In this document: positions 5,146 to 11,707 of the stretch, piece after piece
Numbering within the stretch: position 1 is the first letter of the stretch
Layout of the letters: each line of letters starts with the position of its first letter
Source of the DNA: Marinospirillum sp.
GTDB taxonomy: Bacteria > Pseudomonadota > Gammaproteobacteria > Pseudomonadales > Halomonadaceae
Length of the DNA: 11,707 bases
Direction: 5' to 3'
Assembly (NCBI RefSeq): GCF_014859565.1
Contig: NZ_JACUUA010000108.1
Coordinates: 1-11,707, forward strand
The notes under the pieces: generated by a model
Told to the model about the DNA's origin: nothing
The model's input: only the letters and a program-made list of their open reading frames with translations
Database searches by the model: none
Translations under genes and position numbers: made by a program

Positions 5146-5247
5146 ATGAAAGCAAGAGTAATCTTCACAATGCTACATATGAATACAGTAATGTTAGTGA
5201 TCGGCGCTATTTGCGGCTTTGCGTTCACAAGTATGTGGAGATTTTAA
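5146..5247 (+). CDS. 33-residue membrane protein, candidate pVII/pIX-like minor coat
   Basis: A 33-codon frame starting two bases after the previous stop and ending in TAATG, where its stop overlaps the start of the adsorption-protein gene. The product begins MKARVIFTMLHMNTVMLVIG and continues with a hydrophobic run to SMWRF. It could be a single-span minor coat protein. There is no clear ribosome site of its own, so translation by coupling to the 30-codon frame upstream is likely. The tight packing of both tiny frames between terminator and adsorption gene argues that they are real. Confidence 0.5.
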   Translation: MKARVIFTMLHMNTVMLVIGAICGFAFTSMWRF

Positions 5248-7061
5248 TGGTGAATTTTTTCCGATTTACATTTTTGATTTTATGTTTTTTTTCAGGCTTT
5301 GCCTATGCTTGTCAGATTAACTCATATAGTGATATAGATTTTTCTAAGCTCCCATCTGTTACCCCTAATCCATCTAATTCAACTGTTGATGTCTACTTAT
5401 GCGGTGGAGACAATCCCCCTCAAAATACTATTTCTTTTGGTGGTACTGGTCTTCTTGTACATACATGGGTGTCTGAAAAAACTTTCGGCAATTATCACTG
5501 TGGTGGGGGTGTTTATGCTGCTGCCAGAACGTATAGGATGTACACTTCGTCATACGATTTGTCTGCTGTTTGTCCCATTAAAGAACCTGAGTTATCACAA
5601 CCTAACCCTCCCAAGGATGATGAGGAGTGTGATTCTTTAAAAGACACTGAGCTGGGTGCTGCTAATGGTACTGAGGCTTGTATATCACTCCCTGCTTCTG
5701 TTTCTATAACCGGGTCTGCTCATTCATTTACAGCATCCGGCTGTAATATTGAGATTTATAATGGTGCTCCAGCATCATTCTATGGTGGGGGTGAAACTCG
5801 TTATTTCTGTGGTTTTATTAACTCTACTTCTACTGGTGAGGAGTGGACTGATGATGACTTCACCCAGAACCCAGACCCTGAACCTCTGCCAGCCCCCGAT
5901 CCTGATGACCCTCCGGGCGAATATGACGATAACGGGAATTTTATTCCTTTCCCTGACCCGTCAGATCCTGACCCAACTAATCCCACTGACCCAGCACAAC
6001 CTACTGACCCTACAGAACCCACTGATCCAGGCGGCTCAACAGGTGGCGGCGGTGATACAGGTTCTCCCGGCGGCGGCGGTGGCGGTGGTGGTGACCCAGA
6101 TCCCACACCAGATCCAGATCCCACGCTAGATCCAGATCCCACACCAGATCCAGATCCCACACCAGATCCAGATCCCACACCAGATCCAGATCCCACGCCA
6201 GATCCAGATCCCACACCAGATCCAGATTCCACGCCAGACCCAGATCCCACGCCAGATCCAGATCCCACGCCAGATCCAGATCCGACACCAGATCCAGACC
6301 CCACGCCAGGTGATGGGGAAGGTACTGGTGAAGGTGACGGGGAAGTCGATGGCGAGGGTCTGCTTGCCAGCATTTACAGTGGTATGACTTCTGGGTTTGC
6401 AACAGCTGCATCTGCTATTGCTGCTTTGCCTGGTCAGATTTCATCTTCACTTTCTGAACAGTTCAACAGCTTGGCTGATCATCTTACTGGCGTCTCTGAT
6501 GGTGTCCAGGGTGTTACTGACGCCGTTGATGGTGTCCGTGAAAGTATTGATGGCTTGCCTTCTGGTATTTCTGATGCTTTGTCAGATCAATTCACTGGTA
6601 TTGCGGATTCTATATCTGAGCTGACCGATGCACTGGGCTTGGATTGTGAAGTAGCGGACTGTTCTGAACCTGATATGACTGTCGAAGCGGATTTGTCTGC
6701 TGAACTAGGTACTGAGCTGTCAGCCCTTGACACGCTGGCTCATGATTTTGATTCCTTGCTTGAAACTGATTTTGACCAGGTTGCACAAGATGAATTTGAG
6801 GCTGATAAAGAAGCTGTTCTCGGTCTTTTTTCATTCGTTCAGGATCAGTTTTCAGGTTTTAATCTAGTTAATACCTTTATGCCTCAGTTTCCTTCTGCAT
6901 CCTGTACTGATCAGCATTTTTCTTTTCTTGGTAATGTTTTAACTGTTTCCTGTACGGCATTTGAAAAGATCAGGTCAATACTTTCTTTTCTGCTTGTTTT
7001 TTGGGCGGCTATGAGGATTAAAGACATTCTTCTAACTTTGACTCCGGGGAGTACCGGCTAA
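5247..7061 (+). CDS. Adsorption/attachment protein (pIII/CoaA-like) with DP-repeat linker
   Basis: The start is the ATG at 5247, with TGGAGA five bases upstream; it gives a clear signal peptide (MVNFFRFTFLILCFF then SGFAYA, cleaved before Cys22). An ATG at 5130 in frame is rejected because it adds a polar extension. The 604-residue protein has a Cys-rich N-terminal receptor-binding part (about 22-210), a Pro/Asp/Gly-rich linker (about 215-365) with twelve DPDPTP units (283-354), then an Ala/Ser/Asp-rich helical part with two similar 43-residue-spaced segments (LPGQIS at 394, LPSGIS at 437). It ends with a Cys-flanked segment and a C-terminal membrane anchor (about 575-592) followed by basic residues. 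This is the standard plan of phage tip proteins that bind pili and the cell envelope. The N-terminal part should set host range. Confidence 0.85.
   Translation: MVNFFRFTFLILCFFSGFAYACQINSYSDIDFSKLPSVTPNPSNSTVDVYLCGGDNPPQNTISFGGTGLLVHTWVSEKTFGNYHCGGGVYAAARTYRMYTSSYDLSAVCPIKEPELSQPNPPKDDEECDSLKDTELGAANGTEACISLPASVSITGSAHSFTASGCNIEIYNGAPASFYGGGETRYFCGFINSTSTGEEWTDDDFTQNPDPEPLPAPDPDDPPGEYDDNGNFIPFPDPSDPDPTNPTDPAQPTDPTEPTDPGGSTGGGGDTGSPGGGGGGGGDPDPTPDPDPTLDPDPTPDPDPTPDPDPTPDPDPTPDPDPTPDPDSTPDPDPTPDPDPTPDPDPTPDPDPTPGDGEGTGEGDGEVDGEGLLASIYSGMTSGFATAASAIAALPGQISSSLSEQFNSLADHLTGVSDGVQGVTDAVDGVRESIDGLPSGISDALSDQFTGIADSISELTDALGLDCEVADCSEPDMTVEADLSAELGTELSALDTLAHDFDSLLETDFDQVAQDEFEADKEAVLGLFSFVQDQFSGFNLVNTFMPQFPSASCTDQHFSFLGNVLTVSCTAFEKIRSILSFLLVFWAAMRIKDILLTLTPGSTG
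6093..6308 (+). repeat. Twelve tandem 18-bp units encoding DPDPTP
   Basis: Twelve in-frame units of the type GATCCAGATCCCACACCA run without interruption. Two units vary at protein level (DPDPTL and DPDSTP); others differ by silent changes such as CCACG for CCACA. The run forms an extended, acidic linker between the receptor-binding and membrane-anchoring parts of the tip protein. The high DNA identity would allow slippage or recombination to change its length in steps of six residues without a frameshift. Confidence 0.93.
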
Positions 7062-7495
7062 TGTACGGAATTATCATTTCTGCACTTATGCAAGCTTTTT
7101 CATGGCTTTTTAGGGTTGTTTTGCTTCCGATTCTAAAATTCCTGCTTGCTCCTTTTATTGCTATTATTATTGCGTTGGGCTCGTTGATTAAAGAGTTTTT
7201 CTCTGGCTTGTTAAAGGATGTTGCAAATAAAAAGTTCAAGTTCACTTTCTTTATGGTGTACCTCGGTTTGTTCTTTGGTGTTTTTACCGCTGCTATTGTT
7301 GTCATTATGGGTTTTTACCTGGCTATCAAAACCACCTTGCCTCCAGAACTTAGCCTCGCTATCAGTCTTATAAAACCCAACAACTTTGAAGCCGTTGTTT
7401 CCGCTGTCATATCTGCTGAGGTCACTGCATGGGTGTTACGTGAACAGCGTTACATCTTCTTCAGGTGGGTTACTGTTTCCCAGGGCGGTAAATAG
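7061..7495 (+). CDS. pVI-like minor coat/membrane protein (DUF2523-like)
   Basis: A 144-residue hydrophobic protein whose ATG overlaps the adsorption gene stop (TAATG). Hydrophobic spans lie at about residues 3-25, 27-45, 65-90 and, weaker, 105-125; the basic loop LKDVANKKFKF sits between spans two and three. The end LPPELSLAISLIKPNNFEAV followed by SAVISAEVTAWVLREQ has the look of DUF2523 proteins, which lie between the tip protein and Zot in many filamentous phages (PA0725 in Pf4). Its role would be to cap the virion end with the tip protein and release it from the membrane. It is longer than typical DUF2523 members of about 100 residues. Confidence 0.7.
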   Translation: MYGIIISALMQAFSWLFRVVLLPILKFLLAPFIAIIIALGSLIKEFFSGLLKDVANKKFKFTFFMVYLGLFFGVFTAAIVVIMGFYLAIKTTLPPELSLAISLIKPNNFEAVVSAVISAEVTAWVLREQRYIFFRWVTVSQGGK

Positions 7496-7497
7496 CT

Positions 7498-8568
7498 ATG
7501 CCGGTTTATTTTGTCACCGGCAAGCTGGGTTCCGGTAAGTCCCTCATCAGTGTTGGCAAGATCCGCGATAAGCTCAACAGCGGCTGTAAGGTTGCCACCA
7601 ACATTGATCTTAACCTTCATAAGCTCATTAATATCAAGTCCCGCAATGCAACTGTTTACCGTATTCCGGACAAGCCTGAACTACAGGATCTGGAGGCTAT
7701 TGGCGTTGGTAATGACACTTATGATGAAGGTAAAAACGGTCTGCTGGTACTTGATGAGTGTGGCACCTGGTTCAACTCGCGTTCATGGGGTGATAAATCA
7801 AGGCAGGATGTTATCAACTGGTTTCTTCACGCTCGCAAACTTGGCTGGGACATCATCTTTCTTGTCCAGGACATCAGTATTGTAGATAAACAGGCCAGGG
7901 AAGCGCTTGGTGAGTTTGTCGTTTACTGTCGTCGTCTTGACCGCGTTGGTATTCCGCTTGTTTCGCCTATCGTTCGTTTTTTCACTGGTATTCGTATCAC
8001 CCTTCCTAAGGCACATTTTGCCACGGTCAAGTATGGCATCTATCAAACATCAATCAGTGTTGAGTATTGGCTCTATACCGGTAAAAGCTTGTACACCGCC
8101 TATGACACTAAACAGGTTTATTCCAGCTATTACGAAAGCCGCACCTATCAAGTTCTTCCTCCTTATTTCAGCCACTACCGTTACCAGGTCAAAAAGGATC
8201 TGAGGTATTACATGCGAATTACTAAAATCTACTGGAAACGCTTCAGTCGGCCTATGGCTTTAATCACTGGTTTTTTTCTTGGTGTGCTTTTCACTTCCGG
8301 CTATCTCCTGCAGGACTTGGTTCAGCAGAAAAAAGCCTATGCTGCTGAACAGCATCAACAAGTTCAACAGTCTACTTCTCCACTGTCTGGCTCCCGGATC
8401 ACAGGTTATTCCAAGCTGGGTGACTGGGAAAACTATCGCCTTCTTACACCTGATCTCCAACACCTGTCCTCGGATGACATAAAAGCCCGTGGCTACCGTC
8501 TTCAACCAGTTGCCGCCTGCCATCTCATCATCACAAAAGGAACCTTCCGTGAAGACGTTCGTTGCTAG
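7498..8568 (+). CDS. zot: Zot-family assembly ATPase (pI-like)
   Basis: A 356-residue protein starting two bases after the previous stop. The N-terminal cytoplasmic ATPase has Walker A GKLGSGKS (residues 8-15) and Walker B LLVLDEC (82-88), followed by WFNSRSWGDKSRQDVINWFL and HARKLGWDIIFLVQD, the conserved core of Zot/pI proteins. One membrane helix lies at about 254-272, and a periplasmic tail of about 85 residues follows. Zot drives virion extrusion across the inner membrane using ATP and the proton gradient, and its periplasmic tail should dock to the secretin encoded next. Length fits Pf and Vibrio phage homologues. The last 20 bases overlap the secretin gene. Confidence 0.93.
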   Translation: MPVYFVTGKLGSGKSLISVGKIRDKLNSGCKVATNIDLNLHKLINIKSRNATVYRIPDKPELQDLEAIGVGNDTYDEGKNGLLVLDECGTWFNSRSWGDKSRQDVINWFLHARKLGWDIIFLVQDISIVDKQAREALGEFVVYCRRLDRVGIPLVSPIVRFFTGIRITLPKAHFATVKYGIYQTSISVEYWLYTGKSLYTAYDTKQVYSSYYESRTYQVLPPYFSHYRYQVKKDLRYYMRITKIYWKRFSRPMALITGFFLGVLFTSGYLLQDLVQQKKAYAAEQHQQVQQSTSPLSGSRITGYSKLGDWENYRLLTPDLQHLSSDDIKARGYRLQPVAACHLIITKGTFREDVRC

Positions 8569-9805
8569 TCTCCTGCTGTTGTTCAGCACTTTTACCTTAG
8601 CTTCCACTCCGGTCATTCTTCAGGACACTGAGCTTCGGGATTTTGTCACCTGGTACACTAAACAAACGGGGCAGGGTGTCATCATCAGCCCAGGGATTAA
8701 AACCACCCTCACCGTTTATGCACCGGACGTTACCCCTGACGCTCTCCCTGATCTTTTTGCCGCTGTTATCCGGTCTCATGGTTTAGACCTCCAGCCCGGT
8801 AATCCGCTTGTTATTACTCAGCCTGACCATTCTCTCCAATCGGCTGACCAAGATGAATCATTGCCGCTGGTTACTCGTGTTCATGTTTTTCGTCATGTTC
8901 TTGCTGATGACCTGCTGGATTTCAGCACCAGTTTTGTTCAGCTTCAGCGGGATGGCAAACAGGCCAGTAAATCACCCGCTGTCTACGTTATTCGTTCACT
9001 CAATGCCCTGGCACTGACAACAACAGAAGATCAACATGCTGTTTATGATGATCTTTTGCCGCTCCTGGATAACCCCAGACCACTTATTCACCTTGAATCA
9101 ATCATTTATGAAACCTCTGATTCTTCCGGTCTGGATCTTGGCTTGTCATACGGCCAGTCAACACGCTCTGATTCCGGTGCCTTGAGCGGCTTCAACCTTT
9201 CTGGCCTCAGTCAGATGCCCGGCACTGGTGGCTCTTTTGGCATCTTTGATGGTGATTACCTCACCTTTGTACTGAATGCCCTTCAGTCTGATCTCGCCGG
9301 TAAAATTCTTAGTACCCCCCAGATTCTTGTTTTGTCCGGTGAACAGGGGGTCATCTCTGTTGGCCAGAACGTCCCATTTCTTACCTCCGTCACTACTGGC
9401 ACCAGTCAGACCACCCAAGGCATCGAGCGGCGCGACGTGGGTGTATCCCTCTCTGTGAGGCCGTTTGTGAGCCAGCAAGGGCAGATCATACTCAACATCA
9501 GTCTCACCGCTGACACGATAAACCAGAGCCTTCAGGCCACTGACATCATCACAAATACACGGAACCTTACGACCACTGTCCGTATTCAGGCTGGCCAGAG
9601 CATCACCCTGGGCGGACTGATCACTGAGGATCAGGAGGAAACCGTTAAAAGTGTTCCTCTTCTCGGCTCAATTCCCATCCTTGGTGTTCTATTTCGCTCC
9701 ACTTCCACCAGCACCCACCGCAGGGAATTAAATATTGTCCTGAGAGCATCTGAAATTACTGGCGCTCGTCCTGCTCAGCTGACTCCACGCAGTGGGGGCG
9801 GCTGA
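8549..9805 (+). CDS. Phage secretin (pIV-like outer-membrane channel)
   Basis: The start is GTG at 8549, just after AAAAGGAA and inside the end of zot; it gives a proper signal peptide (VKTFVASLLLLFSTFTLAS). The 418-residue protein has an N0-like domain (about 20-90), an N1-like domain (about 105-175, ending LLPLLDNPRPLIHLESIIYE), and a C-terminal secretin domain (about 235-402). The last shows ILSTPQILVLSGEQGVISVG, VPFLT, RRDVGVSLSVRPFV and the secretin signature GGLITEDQEETVKSVPLLGS followed by IPILGVLF (355-382). Multimers form the gated outer-membrane pore for virion exit. Pf1/Pf4 lack such a gene and borrow a host secretin, so its presence is a departure from the Pf plan. It overlaps zot by 20 bases, consistent with a co-evolved export pair. 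Confidence 0.95.
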   Translation: MKTFVASLLLLFSTFTLASTPVILQDTELRDFVTWYTKQTGQGVIISPGIKTTLTVYAPDVTPDALPDLFAAVIRSHGLDLQPGNPLVITQPDHSLQSADQDESLPLVTRVHVFRHVLADDLLDFSTSFVQLQRDGKQASKSPAVYVIRSLNALALTTTEDQHAVYDDLLPLLDNPRPLIHLESIIYETSDSSGLDLGLSYGQSTRSDSGALSGFNLSGLSQMPGTGGSFGIFDGDYLTFVLNALQSDLAGKILSTPQILVLSGEQGVISVGQNVPFLTSVTTGTSQTTQGIERRDVGVSLSVRPFVSQQGQIILNISLTADTINQSLQATDIITNTRNLTTTVRIQAGQSITLGGLITEDQEETVKSVPLLGSIPILGVLFRSTSTSTHRRELNIVLRASEITGARPAQLTPRSGGG

Positions 9806-9900
9806 GCAGGCTTGGCGTGCCCCCTGTAGCACTGCACGCAGAACATTATTCCTGACCCTCAAAGGTCATCACTAAATTTCATTCTGTTACGGATAAAAAA
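9806..9900 (+). promoter_or_regulatory. Spacer before the replication initiator gene
   Basis: This 95-base gap holds two modest inverted repeats: GCGTGC (9815-9820) with GCACGC (9834-9839) around a 13-base loop, and TGACC (9853-9857) with GGTCA (9864-9868). ATCACTAAAT (9868-9877) repeats a string from the divergent control region (1297-1306). Neither hairpin has a U tract, so a terminator is not supported. It may hold a promoter or operator for the replication initiator. Confidence 0.35.
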
Positions 9901-11229
9901 ATGAAAAATTTAAAGAAATGGGATCGTCATTCTCTGCTGTCACTTTCAATGGGTACTGATGGTGACCCTCGCGGTAACATCCTCCTTTCACCTCGCGGTC
10001 AGGTTAATGTTTCTGATCTGAAGATTCTTTCGTCCACTGTTGATACCATTCGGCAGTTGTATAGCGGCAAGATGAATTCTGAGCTTCTTGTTACCCTTGA
10101 TGATGTTTATCAGCAGGGACCAGGTTCCACATGGGTTGATCCGCTTGGCAACCTTTTTTCCGTTGGTGGTGCCATGGTTGGTGGTTACAAGTATAAGCTT
10201 CAGTCCAATGATCTCGGCCTGATTATCCTTCTGAAGCACCGGCACCACACTCCTGATGTCTCTGCAAGTCACCTGAAAATTGAGCTGAGTCCTAAGCTCA
10301 TTCAGAGCATGGGTGTTGTTCAAATTCAGTCCTATCTTGATTCAATCGCTGCTCAGTGGCTTCAATCTCCACAGCCTGCAGGATGTGCCGTTCATATGGC
10401 GTTAGATGTGCAGGGTTGGCAGCCTTCCAGCAGTTTTATCCATAACTTTGTCTGCCGCTCTAAACGTGTTACTACGTCTCACGGCATTTCTGATTTCACT
10501 GTTGATTCCGGTGAGATTGCATCAGTTTACGGCCATGGGCAGTCGATGCTTTTTGGCACCAGCAGGGCAATGCAGTGTGCTATCTACAACAAGACTCGTG
10601 AAGCGCTTGCTCGTGACAAGCTGGATTTCTGGGAATCCATTTGGTCAACTGCACCAGGTGATGATCCTTTCGCTACTGCTTATGACCCTGATCAGGACGT
10701 TTGGCGGGTTGAGCTTCGCTTTCATCAGTCTGTAATTCGTGAATATGCTGCCGGTGAAATTGACCTGAAAAAATGCGAGTACATCAGTCAGGAGACTGGT
10801 GAGGTCATTGGCACTGATCCTCACCTTATGCGTTGGCTGGACATCGTTCCACATCTTACCTCTCTCTGGCGTACTTCTACCCTCTCGTTTCGTCTTGATC
10901 ACTCTCCCGGGCTTATTGATCCCTATTGGCAGTGCATCAATGAAGATCCCGTTTATTTCGATAATCTGGAGCCAATTCACATGAAGCGTGTTCGCAAACA
11001 ACCTGGTCGCGGTAATGAAAAGAACATAGGTCTTGCCCTGGGCAATTTGATCAGCCTGTATGCAAGGCAGGGTTTCACACAAGAAAAGGCTCTGGAGTGT
11101 CTTCGCCATTCCGGTATCTGGGGTGAGATTCAGGCGTATTACCAGCGTCGCGGTCTTGAGCTTTGGCAACTCAATGATTTGATAGGTAAAAAACTGACTG
11201 AAAGGCGATTGCTGGGCAGGGCTGCTTGA
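9901..11229 (+). CDS. Phage replication initiation protein (Rep_trans/Pf Rep-like)
   Basis: A 442-residue protein preceded by a weak GGATAA ribosome site. The region about 210-290, with AMQCAIYNKTREALARDK and then DQDVWRVELRFHQSVIREYA, is the mark of the replication initiation factor (Rep_trans) family used by many filamentous phages and rolling-circle plasmids. The N-terminal third is likely the start of the nicking domain, and the C-terminal third (about 375-442) is a helical, basic region. It should nick the plus-strand origin and start rolling-circle replication. Its place between assembly genes and integrase matches PA0727 of Pf4, which is similar in length. I cannot point to the catalytic tyrosine with confidence. 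Confidence 0.8.
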   Translation: MKNLKKWDRHSLLSLSMGTDGDPRGNILLSPRGQVNVSDLKILSSTVDTIRQLYSGKMNSELLVTLDDVYQQGPGSTWVDPLGNLFSVGGAMVGGYKYKLQSNDLGLIILLKHRHHTPDVSASHLKIELSPKLIQSMGVVQIQSYLDSIAAQWLQSPQPAGCAVHMALDVQGWQPSSSFIHNFVCRSKRVTTSHGISDFTVDSGEIASVYGHGQSMLFGTSRAMQCAIYNKTREALARDKLDFWESIWSTAPGDDPFATAYDPDQDVWRVELRFHQSVIREYAAGEIDLKKCEYISQETGEVIGTDPHLMRWLDIVPHLTSLWRTSTLSFRLDHSPGLIDPYWQCINEDPVYFDNLEPIHMKRVRKQPGRGNEKNIGLALGNLISLYARQGFTQEKALECLRHSGIWGEIQAYYQRRGLELWQLNDLIGKKLTERRLLGRAA

Positions 11230-11230
11230 T

Positions 11231-11668
11231 ATGGCTATCAGGAAAGTCAAAACCGGTTGGCAGCTGGATATTCAACCGTCCAGGTCTTCGCCGCGTATCC
11301 GAAAGACCTTTAAAAGCAAGTCGGAAGCTTTGCGTTATGAGAGGGTGATACAAGATCGCCATGATCAGGGTGTTGAGCTGAAGCCAAAAAAGGACACTCG
11401 CACTCTTTCAGAGTTGATTGCTCTATACCACGACCTTTGCGGCCAGCATCTTAAAAGTCATCGTGACAGGTTGCGTTCTTTGCTCAAGCTCTGCGAGATG
11501 TCTGGTGACCCTCAAGCTTATCAGCTCACTCCTAGCTGGTTCGCTGAACTGTGTTCACTCCGTGCTAAAACCGTTTCACCGTCTACCCTTAACCATGACA
11601 GGGCGTATCTCCATGCGCTCTTTAATGATCTGTCGCGCCTTGGTCATTGGTCTGAGGTGGTTCAATAG
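11231..11668 (+). pseudogene. int: Truncated tyrosine integrase (N-terminal part only)
   Basis: The 145-residue product starts one base after the Rep stop. It holds the N-terminal arm-binding region (MAIRKVKTGWQLDIQPSRSS then RIRKTFKSKSEALRYERVIQ) and the core-binding SAM-like helices (LSELIALYHDLCGQHLKSHR up to STLNHDRAYLHALFNDLSRL). It stops just after GHWSE, where phage integrases normally continue with an ENPL-type link into the catalytic domain. No other frame downstream continues the protein. The Arg-His-Arg-Tyr catalytic residues are all missing, against a usual length of about 330. The cause may be an insertion at 11656-11680 or a deletion. Such a product could still bind attachment DNA but not recombine it. 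Confidence 0.8.
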
Positions 11669-11679
11669 ACCTGTACACA

Positions 11680-11707
11680 CCAGTTAAGTGACAATAACCT
11701 TAACTGG
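11680..11707. repeat. Perfect 9-bp inverted repeat at the window end
   Basis: CCAGTTAAG (11680-11688) and CTTAACTGG (11699-11707) are exact reverse complements around the ten-base spacer TGACAATAAC. They lie right after the truncated integrase. The nearby string TGTACACACCAGTTAAGTGA (11672-11691) loosely recalls the TGTAC...ACC...AAGT ends of some IS3-family elements. It could therefore be an insertion sequence edge that broke the integrase. No transposase is visible because the window ends here; the element type is uncertain. Confidence 0.45.

Noticed and set aside
5130..5246. ATG at 5130 as the adsorption gene start
   Set aside because: It adds a polar 39-residue extension over the two small frames; the ATG at 5247 gives a signal peptide and a ribosome site.
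5801..6373. Minus-strand 190-codon frame rich in GSGVGSGS repeats
   Set aside because: It is the reverse shadow of the DPDPTP repeat of the adsorption protein and has no start context of its own.
9853..9868. TGACC/GGTCA hairpin as a terminator after the secretin
   Set aside because: Weak five-pair stem with no following T run; left as part of the spacer entry.
1..11707. CRISPR arrays, toxin-antitoxin pairs, retrons or other dedicated defence loci
   Set aside because: No spaced repeat array, reverse transcriptase or toxin-like pair was seen; the ribbon-helix-helix protein has no adjacent toxin partner.

Overview
The window is an almost complete prophage of a filamentous phage (Inoviridae) in a bacterial chromosome. 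The gene order closely follows the Pf1/Pf4 phages of Pseudomonas: a leftward repressor facing a rightward excisionase, early genes, ssDNA-binding protein, major coat, adsorption protein, pVI-like protein, Zot, replication initiator and integrase. The host is most likely a gammaproteobacterium. This rests on the Pf-like layout and on the tRNA fragment at the left edge, which resembles the Escherichia coli tRNA-Thr(UGU) 3' half. I cannot name the genus.

Layout. Positions 9-54 are the 3' half of a tRNA-Thr(UGU) gene on the minus strand, cut at the anticodon loop; this is the left attachment half-site. Next is a leftward pair likely expressed in the lysogen: a membrane-anchored DUF2726 (PD-(D/E)XK-like) protein (162-860) and a Cro/CI-type repressor (922-1206). 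A 140-base control region with a palindrome and 10-bp-phased TCACT repeats separates them from the rightward genes. The rightward early block is an excisionase-like HTH protein, two tandem paralogues of unknown function, a third unknown protein and a 57-residue ribbon-helix-helix protein. A 345-base non-coding region with three strong hairpins follows (candidate origin and packaging signal).

The structural block runs ssDNA-binding protein, a two-TM Cys-containing protein, the major coat precursor, a strong terminator, two tiny membrane ORFs (30 and 33 residues, candidate pVII/pIX-like), a 604-residue adsorption protein with twelve DPDPTP repeats, a pVI-like membrane protein, Zot (pI-like assembly ATPase) and a secretin (pIV-like). 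The last two genes are the replication initiator and a tyrosine integrase that stops after its N-terminal DNA-binding part, beside an inverted repeat that ends the window.

Working model (inference). The repressor silences the rightward operon. On induction the excisionase-like protein and replication initiator produce a circular replicating form; the ssDNA-binding protein coats single strands; coat, adsorption and minor proteins sit in the inner membrane; Zot drives extrusion through the phage-encoded secretin. The truncated integrase suggests this copy may no longer integrate or excise by itself. The least explained parts are the paralogous early genes, the hairpin-rich non-coding region and the membrane-anchored nuclease-like gene beside the repressor.
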